Assembly (NCBI GenBank): GCA_012727435.1
Contig: JAAYHB010000016.1
Span: 1-55,393, forward strand
Source: Clostridiales bacterium
Lineage (GTDB): Bacteria > Bacillota > Clostridia > Oscillospirales > CAG-272
Direction: 5' to 3'
DNA length: 55,393 bases
Within the stretch, counting starts at the first letter, position 1, and each line of letters begins with the position of its first letter. Under the pieces are notes generated by a model. That model ran no database searches, was not told the origin of the DNA, and saw nothing but the letters and a program-made list of their open reading frames with translations. Made by a program: the position numbers and the translations under genes. This document shows, piece after piece, positions 25,267 to 33,929 of the stretch.

Positions 25267-26130
25267 TTATCCCGCCGTCCAGCGCACCGATGCCCCGCAG
25301 GGCAGATGTCCGCCGGTAGCTTTGACCGGGAGCGCCAGCTCCCCGGCAACGGACCTGCCGCCAACCTTCGATGTGAGGCGCAGGTCGAGTATATACTTCA
25401 TTGTCAGCGGAGAGAGGCCTGTTGTATATGAATTGATAAGGAAAAAAAGCGGCCTTTTGGCAAGCACCCTCACACAGAGCTCAACCAGCCGGTCTATGCA
25501 GTCCTCAAGCTTCCAGATCTCGCCGCCCGGGCCGCGGCCGTAGGAGGGCGGGTCCATGATGATCGCGTCATACTTCGAGCCGCGCCGGATTTCACGCTCG
25601 ACAAACTTAATGCAGTCGTCGACAATATAGCGCACCGGCGCCCCGCCAAGCCCGCTTATCGCGGCGTTCTCCTTAGCCTGCCTCACCATCCCGCGCGAGG
25701 CGTCGACATGGCAGACAGACGCCCCGGCCGCCGCCGCGGCAAGCGTTGCCCCGCCGGTGTAGGCAAAGAGGTTTAGCACCGATACCGGTCATCCGGCCTC
25801 CTTAATCAACTGCGAAAACCAGTCCCAGTTTGCCGCCTGCTCGGGGAACAGGCCGGTGTGCTTGAACCCCATCGGGCGGAGCTGGAAGCGGAGGTTTTTA
25901 TACGAGACAACCCACATATCGGGCAAATCGCGCTTTATCCAGGAACCCCCGCCCTCCCTTGAGCGTCTGTATATACCGTCGGCACTCTGCCAGCCGGGTG
26001 AGGTTTTGTCGTTTTTCCAGATGATCTGCGGGTCGGGGCGTATTAAGATATGCTTTCCCCAGCGTTCAAGCCGCTCGCCGTCCGACGCGTCGAGCAGCTC
26101 ATATTCCTTCCACTTGTCGGCAATAAACAT
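25267..26130 (-). pseudogene. Class I SAM-dependent (rRNA-type) methyltransferase interrupted by one in-frame TGA
   Basis: The frame runs from ATG 26130 (MFIADKWKEY) to TAA at 25267, 288 codons including the stop, and is broken only by a TGA at codon 114 (25789-25791). Both sides fit the COG1092/RlmI-like family: LRFQLRPMGFKHTGLFPEQ and NWDW before the TGA, and VLNLFAYTGG (SAM motif I) and DPPSYGRG (catalytic motif) after it. Reading resumes in the same frame (P-V-S-V-L-N-L-F), so a single substitution, for example CGA to TGA, explains it. A GTG at 25779 could restart translation, but the AAGGAGG upstream lies 17 bases away. It is probably a nonsense mutation or sequence error. TGA is used as a normal stop elsewhere in the window. 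Confidence 0.8.
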
Positions 26131-26131
26131 T

Positions 26132-26635
26132 TCAGCTATCCCTGTGTGAGAGTTGTGCAATTCTCGAGCAGCCGGTGTGCGCATGGCAGACAGCCACCGC
26201 AAGCGCGTCGGCAGTGTCGTCGGGCGCGGGAGGGCTTGAAAGCCCGAGCAGCACCGTGACCATTGAAATGACCTGGTGCTTGTCTGCCCGGCCGTAGCCG
26301 ACCACCGCCTGCTTTACCTGAAGCGGCGTGTATTCGGCAACCGAAATGCCGTGCTGCGCGGCGCAGAGCAGTATCACTCCCCGCGCCTGCGCGACGCGGA
26401 TACCGGTGGTCTGGTTGGTGTTCCAGAACAGCTCCTCAACGGCTATTGCATCAGGCCGGTATCTCTCTATTATCTCCTTCAGCCGGTCGTATATTATAAT
26501 CAGCCTGTCGGCGGTCTTTTTGCCGGTCGGGGTTGTAACTGCGCCGAAGCCGAGGGTGCGGAACCGGTTGCCGCGATAGTCAACGGCTCCCCAGCCCACA
26601 GTGGCAAGTCCGGGGTCAATTCCAAGTATAATCAA
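26132..26635 (-). CDS. ruvC: Holliday junction endonuclease RuvC
   Basis: This 167-residue resolvase has its acidic catalytic residues in place: D7 (IDPG), E67/E68 (VEELFWN), and D139/D140 and D143 near APDDTADALAVA. The TTG start at 26635 was chosen because GGGAGGGGG lies just upstream and the family begins directly with ILGIDPG; an upstream ATG adds 19 unrelated residues. It heads the run toward clp, behind a strong promoter. ruvA and ruvB lie 3.4 kb away on the other strand. Confidence 0.95.
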   Translation of the reverse strand: MIILGIDPGLATVGWGAVDYRGNRFRTLGFGAVTTPTGKKTADRLIIIYDRLKEIIERYRPDAIAVEELFWNTNQTTGIRVAQARGVILLCAAQHGISVAEYTPLQVKQAVVGYGRADKHQVISMVTVLLGLSSPPAPDDTADALAVAVCHAHTGCSRIAQLSHRDS

Positions 26636-26680
26636 TCTGCTGCACCCCCTCCCTGCCTCCGGATAATCTGATACTGAGTT

Positions 26681-26709
26681 AGTATACCACATATCATGCG
26701 GGAAGTCAA
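26681..26709 (-). promoter_or_regulatory. Sigma-A type promoter of ruvC and downstream genes
   Basis: On the minus strand TTGACT (26704-26709) and TATACT (26681-26686) are separated by 17 bases, 45 bases before the TTG start of ruvC. It is one half of a divergent promoter pair. Confidence 0.8.
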
Positions 26710-26741
26710 TTATTTTAACCCAATAAATGCCTTGTGCGATG

Positions 26742-26770
26742 TTTACAAGCTCGGATTTGTATGATATAAT
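26742..26770 (+). promoter_or_regulatory. Sigma-A type promoter of the DUF951-yfhO-ruvAB operon
   Basis: TTTACA (26742-26747) and TATAAT (26765-26770) are separated by 17 bases, about 87 bases before the first start codon. Its -35 box is 32 bases from that of the divergent ruvC promoter. Confidence 0.8.
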
Positions 26771-26857
26771 TTACTTCGGCAATACAGGCAGGTTTTGTGT
26801 ATTCCGGTTTCCGGTATGCCGCCTGCTTTATGGTGTTTTCAGAACGGAGGATATGGC

Positions 26858-27073
26858 ATGAGGATTGTCAGGTTTTATCCTGACGACATACTTGAACTGA
26901 AAAAACCCCATCCCTGCGGCTCAAAGCTCTTTCGCGTCCTTCGGGTGGGCTCGGAAGTGCGGATTGTCTGCTCGGGCTGCGGCCGGGACCTGACGCTCGA
27001 CCGGATAAAGCTCGAGAAAGCAATAAAAAAAGTAATCACCAAAGAAGAAAAGGAAAAGGAGAAAAATGGCTAA
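26858..27073 (+). CDS. DUF951-family small zinc-ribbon-like protein
   Basis: This 71-residue protein starts MRIVRFYPDDILELKKPHPCG, with CGGAGG 8 bases before the ATG. C20 in HPCGS and the pair CSGCGR (from residue ~44) could bind a metal. The C-terminus is highly charged (KVITKEEKEKEKN). DUF951 proteins are conserved in Firmicutes near ychF or parB-type genes; their function is not established, though nucleic-acid contact is plausible. It overlaps yfhO by 8 bases. Confidence 0.85.
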   Translation: MRIVRFYPDDILELKKPHPCGSKLFRVLRVGSEVRIVCSGCGRDLTLDRIKLEKAIKKVITKEEKEKEKNG

Positions 27074-30029
27074 GCGATATACCGATCCAAACGCAAAATC
27101 GGCCGGGGCAGGCATAATGACCGAACACCGGCAGGAATGGCGGTCTATGGCGTATCTCGGATTTGCGTTTTTTATTCCTGTTGTCATCATGTACCTGATA
27201 TATCTCGCCATGGAGATACACCCCTTCGGCGACGGCTCGGTACTGGTTCTTGATCTCAACGGGCAGTATGTGTATTTCTATGAGGCGCTGCGCCACTTCG
27301 TCTGCGACGGAGACACAAGCCTGCTCTATTCCTTCTTCCGTTCGTTGGGCGGCGACTTCATGGGGATATACGCATACTATATCGCAAGTCCTTTTTCATA
27401 TATAGTCTGTCTTTTCCCACAGGAAAAAATCCTTGACGCACTGCTTCTCATATTCCTGCTGAAAACCGGGCTCTGCGGCTTTACCTTCGGCTTTTTCATC
27501 CACAAGACCGGCCGGAGCAAGAGCAGGATAGCGACGGTAATCTTTTCAATGATGTACGCACTCTCGGCGTACGCCGTCGTGCAGCAGCACAACTCGATGT
27601 GGATTGACGCCGTCATGTGGCTGCCGATAATTTCATATGCCATCGAGCAACTAATAAAGTACGGCAAGTTCAGGATGTACGTGATATTCCTCTCGCTCAC
27701 CTTAATGAGCAACTTCTACATCGGGTACATGGTCTGCTACTATGTGATTGCTTATTTCTTCTATTATTACTTTGCCTACAACCGCGACAACCTCAACAAT
27801 CCTCTCTGCGAGAAGCGGCATTTTATCAAGTCGTTTGTGAGATTCGGAGGATACTCGCTGCTCTCGGTGGGAGTCGCGGCGGTGATTCTCCTCTCGGCAT
27901 ACTATTCGCTGACCTTCGGCAAGACCACCTTTACAAACCCGAGTTGGGCGTTTAATTTCAAATTCGACCTTATCGACCTTCTGATAAAGTTCTTGCCCGG
28001 CTCCTACGACACGGTGCGCCCCGAGGGGCTTCCCTTCGTTTACTGCGGTATGCTGACCATAATCCTGCTCCCGGTCTACTTTTTGTCGTCGAAATTCACG
28101 GTACGCGAGAAGGTGGCCGCCGGAGCGGTTATCGCCTTCTTTGTCCTGAGCTTTTCGATTTCAACGGTTGACCTTGTCTGGCACGGTTTTCAGCGCCCCA
28201 ACTGGCTCAACTACCGCTACAGCTTCATGCTCTGCTTCTTGGTCCTGATGCTTGCCTGCAGCGCCTTCTCGGAGCTTAAATCGGTAAGCTCGAAAACGAT
28301 ATTTGCAATTTGCACGTCGCTGGCCGCGCTCGTGGTATTCATCCAGACGCTTGACCGGGAATATGTCAGCGACCTTGAGACAATCTGGTTCTCGCTGGCC
28401 TGCATTGCGTCATACCTTGTGCTCATCTGCATACTCAAGGTTACGAAATTCCGCGATAACATCCTGCTTATCATCACCTTTTTTGTCAGCTTCGAGCTGT
28501 TTGCAAACGGGCTGACAAACGTGGTCGACCTCAACCGCGACGTGGTTTATTCGAAGTACAGCAGCTACACAAACTTCATGGCCCAGCTCCGCCCGATAGT
28601 GAGGCTTGTCCAGGAAAACGACACCTCCTTCTACCGGATGGAAAAAACAATACACCGCAAGACAAACGACAACATGGCGCTGAAAATCCGCGGGCTGTCA
28701 AACTCAACCTCTACGCTCAACTCCTCCACAATAGCCTTCCTCAACCGCATGGGCTACTGCTCGTTGTCTCACTGGGGCAAATATGCCGGTGGCACCCCTG
28801 TGAACGACTCACTGCTCGGGCTCAAGTATATTATTACCCCGGCTAACGAGGATTTGTCGGATTACTACACGCGCGCTTATGCAGAGGGCGGCTTTACGGC
28901 ATGGTACAACCGTTATGCGCTCTCGATTGCCTACGGGGTTGACGACAAGATAACCGGAATTGTAGCCAACGATTACGAGGCCCCCTGCGATTACCTCAAC
29001 GCGCTGGTCTCGGCAATGCTCGGCGAGGAGGAAATAATCGAGATTTTCGTCCCCATCGAAGTTGAAAATGTCACGACCAGCCCGCTGTGCCAGAGGTCAT
29101 ATATCGCCGGGCATCATAAATACGCCAAAGCCTCCGAGGATGCGGCAGCCCTTGTCTATTATACCTTCACTGCCCCGAATGACCGCGAAGTCTTCTTCTA
29201 TCTCCCAAGTGATTACCCGCGCGAGGTCAGCCTGAAGGTCAACGGCATGTCAAAAGGTTCATTTTACGGCAGCGACACCTCCCGGATAGTCTCGCTCGGT
29301 AAGTTCAACGAGGGCGAGACGGTCGTAATCACCATGACGCTGGTCAACAATGACCTTTATGTCAAAAACGGTTACGACTGCCTCTATTATATCGACTGGG
29401 CGGCCTTTGAGGATGCGATGAGCCGGCTTGCCCAGGTACAGTACAATATTGTCGAGTATACCGAGCGCAGCTTCAAGGGCACCCTGACCTCCCCCCGCGA
29501 CAACCAGATAATCCAGACCACACTTCCCTTTGATGAGGGATGGAAGATCTATGTTGACGGGCAGAAGGTAGAAATATTCGAAACCCTCGACGCGCTTGTC
29601 GCCTTCAGGGTGGACGCCGGCGAGCATACCATTGAAATGAAGTACCTGCCCGACCTGTTTGTCTTAGGGTTTGCAATTACGGTCTTCTCGGTGCTGCTCG
29701 GCATACTGCTCTTTGTGCTTAATAAGAAAATCATAATAAGAAAACCGGCGGCATCCGACAACCCTGCAGGTAATGAGGGTGAAACAAATGATATAGCCGG
29801 AGATTTCCCGGTCGGCGAAAACTCTAAAGATATTGACGCCGGGAGCCCGGATAATCCGTTTGGTGAAATGCCGCCGGATGCAGAATTCAGTGCCGAACTG
29901 GCAGCTCCCGAAATCAACGGGCAGGATGACAGTTTTTCAAAAGCCGTAAAGGTGAAAACAACCTGCCGAAAATACAGGTTAAACCCGTCAAAGCCTCGCA
30001 AGTACCGTAGATATTCAGGACGCCGGTAA
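27066..30029 (+). CDS. YfhO-family polytopic membrane protein
   Basis: This 987-residue protein belongs to the YfhO/GT-C-like family. About a dozen helices fill residues ~25-500 (including FLIFLLKTGLCGF-type and YNRDNLNN loops), with DLNGQYVYFYEALR in the first outer loop. A large extracytoplasmic domain and a last helix (~865-885) follow, then an acidic cytoplasmic tail ending in a basic KPRKYRRYSGRR. YfhO proteins are implicated in glycosylation of lipoteichoic acid or other wall polymers. Its position between DUF951 and ruvA does not reveal the substrate. Confidence 0.85.
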   Translation: MAKRYTDPNAKSAGAGIMTEHRQEWRSMAYLGFAFFIPVVIMYLIYLAMEIHPFGDGSVLVLDLNGQYVYFYEALRHFVCDGDTSLLYSFFRSLGGDFMGIYAYYIASPFSYIVCLFPQEKILDALLLIFLLKTGLCGFTFGFFIHKTGRSKSRIATVIFSMMYALSAYAVVQQHNSMWIDAVMWLPIISYAIEQLIKYGKFRMYVIFLSLTLMSNFYIGYMVCYYVIAYFFYYYFAYNRDNLNNPLCEKRHFIKSFVRFGGYSLLSVGVAAVILLSAYYSLTFGKTTFTNPSWAFNFKFDLIDLLIKFLPGSYDTVRPEGLPFVYCGMLTIILLPVYFLSSKFTVREKVAAGAVIAFFVLSFSISTVDLVWHGFQRPNWLNYRYSFMLCFLVLMLACSAFSELKSVSSKTIFAICTSLAALVVFIQTLDREYVSDLETIWFSLACIASYLVLICILKVTKFRDNILLIITFFVSFELFANGLTNVVDLNRDVVYSKYSSYTNFMAQLRPIVRLVQENDTSFYRMEKTIHRKTNDNMALKIRGLSNSTSTLNSSTIAFLNRMGYCSLSHWGKYAGGTPVNDSLLGLKYIITPANEDLSDYYTRAYAEGGFTAWYNRYALSIAYGVDDKITGIVANDYEAPCDYLNALVSAMLGEEEIIEIFVPIEVENVTTSPLCQRSYIAGHHKYAKASEDAAALVYYTFTAPNDREVFFYLPSDYPREVSLKVNGMSKGSFYGSDTSRIVSLGKFNEGETVVITMTLVNNDLYVKNGYDCLYYIDWAAFEDAMSRLAQVQYNIVEYTERSFKGTLTSPRDNQIIQTTLPFDEGWKIYVDGQKVEIFETLDALVAFRVDAGEHTIEMKYLPDLFVLGFAITVFSVLLGILLFVLNKKIIIRKPAASDNPAGNEGETNDIAGDFPVGENSKDIDAGSPDNPFGEMPPDAEFSAELAAPEINGQDDSFSKAVKVKTTCRKYRLNPSKPRKYRRYSGRR

Positions 30030-30066
30030 ACGGCAGCAAAACAGCCATATGTGAGGGTTCCGACCT

Positions 30067-30675
30067 ATGTTTTATTATATCAGCGGTAATCTGGTCCTGC
30101 TCGAGCCGGGTGTAGCGGTAATTGACGCCGGGGGCGTGGCCTACAGGATGTCAATCAGCCACACGACCTACGGGACCCTGCCGAAAGCCCGGCAGGAGCA
30201 GCGGGTGACGCTCTACACTTATCTTTCGGTGCGCGAGGACGGTATCGAGCTGTACGGCTTTGCGTCGGTCGAGGAGCTGTCGGCATTTAAAATGCTGATT
30301 ACGGTCTCGGGAGTCGGGCCGAAAGTAGCGCTCTCGCTGCTCTCGGTGCTCAGCCCCGAAAAGTTCGCGCTGGCCGTGCTGAGCGAGGACAAAAAGGCGA
30401 TATCGCAGGCTCCCGGCATCGGGCCGAAGACCGCCGCACGGATAATCCTCGAGCTAAAGGACAAGCTTGCCTCGACAGAGCTTGCCGCAGACGGCGGGCA
30501 GACAGAAGTGCCGGAGACTGCCTCCGGGCACAGCAACGCAAGCGATGCGGTCGAGGCGCTTATGGTTCTCGGCTATTCGCGCTCCGAGACACAGCGCGCG
30601 CTGAAGGATATCGACATTGTCTCGCTTCCGCTTGAGGAGATAATACGGCTGGCGCTGAAAAAGCTGATTAAGTAA
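30067..30675 (+). CDS. ruvA: Holliday junction DNA helicase subunit RuvA
   Basis: The 202-residue protein has an N-terminal OB domain (MFYYISGNLV, GVAYRM), tandem HhH motifs (ITVSGVGPKVALSLLS and APGIGPKTAARIILELK) and a C-terminal three-helix domain that contacts RuvB (DAVEALMVLGYS). It lies 37 bases after yfhO and 13 before ruvB. Confidence 0.97.
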   Translation: MFYYISGNLVLLEPGVAVIDAGGVAYRMSISHTTYGTLPKARQEQRVTLYTYLSVREDGIELYGFASVEELSAFKMLITVSGVGPKVALSLLSVLSPEKFALAVLSEDKKAISQAPGIGPKTAARIILELKDKLASTELAADGGQTEVPETASGHSNASDAVEALMVLGYSRSETQRALKDIDIVSLPLEEIIRLALKKLIK

Positions 30676-30688
30676 TCGGGAGAAATAA

Positions 30689-31741
30689 ATGAACGAAGAA
30701 ATGGATTTTGAGAGCCGGCTTGTGACAGGAGCATATATTCCCGAGGACAACGAGACAGACTTCTCGCTGCGCCCGAGGCGGCTTGACGAGTATATAGGTC
30801 AGGAAAAGGCAAAGGAAAACCTGCGGGTCTACATCGAAGCGGCGCTCAAGCGGGGTGATGTGCTCGACCACGTGCTGCTCTACGGCCCGCCGGGGCTGGG
30901 CAAGACCACGCTCTCGGGCATCATTGCCAACGAGATGGGAGTCAACATCAGAATAACCTCCGGGCCGGCTATCGAGAAGCAGGGCGACCTGGCCGCGATT
31001 CTCACCAACCTCTCGGAGGGAGATATTCTTTTCATAGACGAAATCCACCGGCTTGCCACACCGGTGGAGGAGATTCTCTACCCCGCAATGGAGGACTACG
31101 CGCTCGACATTATCATAGGCAAAGGGCCGTCGGCAAGGAGTATCAGGCTTGACCTGCCGCGCTTTACGCTGATAGGCGCGACGACAAGAGCCGGGCAGCT
31201 TGCGCCGCCGCTCCGTGACCGCTTCGGCGTCATCCTCAGACTTGAGTTCTACACTCCGGAAGAACTGATGCAGATCGTTAACCGCAGCGCGAGCATACTG
31301 AAACTCAAAATAGATGATTCAGGCGCCTATGAGATTGCCTCGCGCTCGCGCAGCACGCCGCGTATCGCCAACCGGCTGCTCAAGCGCGTGCGCGACTTCG
31401 CACAGGTGGTCGGGGACGGTTCGATCACTTCTGATATCGTCAAATACGCGCTTGAGCGCCTTGAGATAGACAATCTGGGGCTTGACTCCCTTGACAGGCG
31501 GATGCTCACCACCATAATAACCATCTATGGCGGCGGCCCGGTCGGGATCGACACGCTTGCCGCCACAATCGGCGAGGAGGCGGGGACGATTGAGGACGTC
31601 TATGAGCCATATCTCTTGCAGATAGGCTTTCTGTCAAGGACCCCGCGGGGGCGCTGCACCACGCGGCTGGCATATGAACATCTCGGCCTGCCCTGGTGCG
31701 GGAAGGATCCGGCCGGCGAGCAGATCAGAATCGAGGAATAA
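30689..31741 (+). CDS. ruvB: Holliday junction DNA helicase motor RuvB
   Basis: The 350-residue AAA+ motor has [15 protein letters not shown] at the N-terminus, Walker A GPPGLGKT (66-73), Walker [10 protein letters not shown], sensor 1 LIGATTRAG and a C-terminal winged helix ([12 protein letters not shown]). Its stop is one base from the stop of the convergent M14 gene, so its transcript must end inside that gene. Confidence 0.98.
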   Translation: MNEEMDFESRLVTGAYIPEDNETDFSLRPRRLDEYIGQEKAKENLRVYIEAALKRGDVLDHVLLYGPPGLGKTTLSGIIANEMGVNIRITSGPAIEKQGDLAAILTNLSEGDILFIDEIHRLATPVEEILYPAMEDYALDIIIGKGPSARSIRLDLPRFTLIGATTRAGQLAPPLRDRFGVILRLEFYTPEELMQIVNRSASILKLKIDDSGAYEIASRSRSTPRIANRLLKRVRDFAQVVGDGSITSDIVKYALERLEIDNLGLDSLDRRMLTTIITIYGGGPVGIDTLAATIGEEAGTIEDVYEPYLLQIGFLSRTPRGRCTTRLAYEHLGLPWCGKDPAGEQIRIEE

Positions 31742-31742
31742 G

Positions 31743-32666
31743 TCAGACAAGCAGCGGTGCGGTAAAAAGCAGCTCGCGTATCCCCGCGTATTTCAAAAAC
31801 CAGTCGCTCCTATTTTCATCAGCCCCGCAGAAGATGTCGTATGCCGGGATATTCATGACGAGTGAACACCAGCCGGCAAGGCTGCCCATCACCTTGTCGG
31901 CGGGCGCTTCGCAGAGCGGCTTTGAGCTGATTCTTGACAGCGACTGGGCGATGCTCCTGTTTCTTGGTATCTGGCTGCTGCCGACATAGGATACGCAGTC
32001 GGCGCCGCACCTGAAATTCAGAACCAGCCTAATTTTGTCGTTGTACTTTAAGTAACCGCAGAGGGCGCTTGATTCGGGCTCGGATTCGGGGTGCAGCCCC
32101 GCATAGTCGCGCGGCGCGCCGCAGTCACGGTTTGAGCTGCGTTTTTTGTACTCGGCATATTCGACCCCGAAGTTCCGCTCAAGGTCGACCCCGCGGGCGT
32201 TTGCCCGCCACCGGCTGAAATCCAGAGAGCCGTTCATGTCAAGCAGCCGCGCGGCGAGCGGATTGTCCTCGCCTATCCCCCTCACGGAATAGGACACCCC
32301 GTCGGGATTTAGCATCGGGATTATATGTATGGTGCGCGTCTGCTCCAGGCTCGAGAGGCTCAGGTTGTAAATCCTGCGGTTGTTTTTTCGCAGCTCGCAG
32401 TATTCGTTTATAAAGCGCATCAGCATTGAGGCGGTTATATAGTCACAGCCGTGAATGCAGCCGATATAGAGGATTTCCTTTTTCCCGCTGCCGAGCGATA
32501 TCATGGGTATGCTTCTGCCGAGCACGGTAAGCCCGACCGAAGTCACGTTAATGCCATATCTTTCGGTGAGTATATCAAGATATTCCCTGAGCTCCTCGGG
32601 GCATATTGCGCGTTCATAGTCAAGAATTCTTTTATCCTTGTCAATTCCCGGACTATTTGAGTTCAT
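31743..32666 (-). CDS. M14-family carboxypeptidase homologue, catalytically degenerate
   Basis: This 307-residue protein starts at MNSNSPGIDK (AAGGAG 7 bases upstream). It has the M14 zinc carboxypeptidase fold: GRSIPMISLG, LYIGCIHGCDY, LNPDGVSYS (120-123 NPDG), WRANARGVDLERNF and a C-terminal LLFTAPLL. The nearest known relatives are the gamma-D-glutamyl-meso-diaminopimelate peptidases that trim spore or vegetative peptidoglycan. Key residues are changed. The HxxE zinc motif reads H72-G-C-D75, the N of the substrate-binding NR pair is E163, the third zinc ligand His is R219, and the catalytic Glu of the usual TIE is F279 (in AYDIFCG). It is probably inactive as a peptidase and may bind peptidoglycan or a partner. 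No signal peptide is visible. Confidence 0.8.
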   Translation of the reverse strand: MNSNSPGIDKDKRILDYERAICPEELREYLDILTERYGINVTSVGLTVLGRSIPMISLGSGKKEILYIGCIHGCDYITASMLMRFINEYCELRKNNRRIYNLSLSSLEQTRTIHIIPMLNPDGVSYSVRGIGEDNPLAARLLDMNGSLDFSRWRANARGVDLERNFGVEYAEYKKRSSNRDCGAPRDYAGLHPESEPESSALCGYLKYNDKIRLVLNFRCGADCVSYVGSSQIPRNRSIAQSLSRISSKPLCEAPADKVMGSLAGWCSLVMNIPAYDIFCGADENRSDWFLKYAGIRELLFTAPLLV

Positions 32667-32798
32667 CGTGCTTCTCCTTGATGCAATCTTTTTATTCAAT
32701 ATTATGAGTTTACTTCCCGAATAATGCAGGCAAGGAGCGCTTATTTCCCGGGCGCCGGCAGGGTATGCGGATAAAACAACACAAAGCGAGGTAGTGGT

Positions 32799-33611
32799 AT
32801 GCAAACTCCCCGTGACCCGCAGCTTAGAAGAAAGCTTATCGCTTCAATGGTGCTGTGGGTGGCTGTCATATTTTTTGTGTATTCGGTTTTGCTAAATATT
32901 TTATATATCAAGACCACAACCGACATCGCGTTTATGATTCCGGTACTGGCAGACATCGTACCCTATGCCTTTGACCTGACCGAGATTTGCGGGATACTAT
33001 TGGGATGGGCTTTTATTATTTTTTCAGCCTTCAAGTTTGACATCAAGAGCGCCTGGGGGTTTGTCGCCGTTTCTATGCTGCTGACCATGTATAAATACAT
33101 TATGAAAATCCTGACAGCATATGCCATGGAAGGCAAAGCGCTTTTTGCGGATGATATTTTCAATTTTCTCATGGCAAACTTGGCCGTCCCGGCGCTGATC
33201 GAATTTCTGCTTCTTGCCATCCTTCTCTTCATAATTTATCTGGTATACCGGAAGGTTTCGTCACATGTCAGATTTCAAAAGGAGCTTGAAGCCCGGCTGC
33301 CGAACTATAATTTTGACGAGAGAGCCCTCTTTTTCCCCATAAAAAAACTCTTTGATAAAAACAACCCGCTGCAGAAAACAATTGCCTGGATGTCGGGCGT
33401 TTTTGCACTGTTCAGGATTGAATATCTTATTATGCTCGATGTTCAAATCGGCCCGCCGACAGATTTGACAGATCTTTTCTGGATGATTTTCAACTATCTC
33501 ACCGCCCTTTTGCTCGGGTTCTGCGCATATCTGTTTATGCTGTATGTTATGATTTTGCTGAACAGCAAGGATTTTATAGTCGGGGAGAATTCCGGGCAAA
33601 CCGGAATCTGA
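32799..33611 (+). CDS. Polytopic membrane protein of unknown function
   Basis: The 270-residue protein is mostly hydrophobic, with about seven membrane segments (for example VLWVAVIFFVYSVLLNILY near 18-36 and VPALIEFLLLAILLFIIYLVY near 125-145). A charged cytoplasmic loop (YRKVSSHVRFQKELEARLPNYN) follows. I do not recognise a family. The start has GAGGT a few bases upstream. It is monocistronic, divergent from the M14 gene, and ends at a strong bidirectional hairpin. Confidence 0.75.
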   Translation: MQTPRDPQLRRKLIASMVLWVAVIFFVYSVLLNILYIKTTTDIAFMIPVLADIVPYAFDLTEICGILLGWAFIIFSAFKFDIKSAWGFVAVSMLLTMYKYIMKILTAYAMEGKALFADDIFNFLMANLAVPALIEFLLLAILLFIIYLVYRKVSSHVRFQKELEARLPNYNFDERALFFPIKKLFDKNNPLQKTIAWMSGVFALFRIEYLIMLDVQIGPPTDLTDLFWMIFNYLTALLLGFCAYLFMLYVMILLNSKDFIVGENSGQTGI

Positions 33612-33636
33612 TTTGGTGCCGTCCGGCAGGGATATA

Positions 33637-33669
33637 AAAAAAGCGCGGGTTGTTATCCCGCGCTTTTTT
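33637..33669. terminator. Bidirectional intrinsic terminator
   Basis: Thirteen-base arms AAAAAAGCGCGGG (33637-33649) and CCCGCGCTTTTTT (33657-33669) flank a 7-base loop. Both strands end in a T run. It closes the plus-strand membrane protein gene and could also stop minus-strand readthrough. Confidence 0.85.
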
Positions 33670-33864
33670 ATATTTTTTATATTATGTTGCTTTCTTTGCA
33701 CGAACAAAGAAAGTAACCAAAAATGCGCTCAGGGGGATACCCGAGCGCCGGTACCTCGCGCTACTTTCTCAAGTTGGTAAGCAAAAACAAAAGAGCGCGG
33801 AGATATAAATTACCGCGCCCGGGGCGTGGGGCGCAGCCCCACGTGTTATAAGGTTTCGGGGATT

Positions 33865-33920
33865 CTCAAGACCCTTTTTTCAAAAAGGATCTTGAGCGGG
33901 GGTCCGGAGCAGAGCCCCCG
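33865..33920. repeat. Dispersed double-hairpin repeat, copy 1
   Basis: The unit is CTCAAG...CTTGAG (33865-33896) enclosing a T-run/A-run, then CGGGGG...CCCCCG to 33920. It lies 9 bases after the stop of the minus-strand DUF1385 gene. The same layout occurs at 41415-41471 after recO, and both probably act as terminators. Confidence 0.6.
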
Positions 33921-33929
33921 TGTTATAAT

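Larger units (their letters stand above)
33612..33929. other. Hairpin-rich intergenic stretch without a gene
   Basis: After the terminator at 33637-33669 there is CTTTCTTTG...CAAAGAAAG (from ~33689), a GCGCGG...CCGCGC hairpin (~33795-33819), CGTGGGG...CCCCACG (33825-33843) and the dispersed repeat unit at 33865-33920. No frame with coding character is seen on either strand. Confidence 0.6.

Noticed and set aside
25779-25800. Selenocysteine or recoded TGA in the methyltransferase gene
   Set aside because: The neighbouring family residues do not suggest Cys or Sec at this position. TGA also serves as a normal stop in nearby genes (ecfT, ruvC, yqfC), so genome-wide recoding is unlikely.
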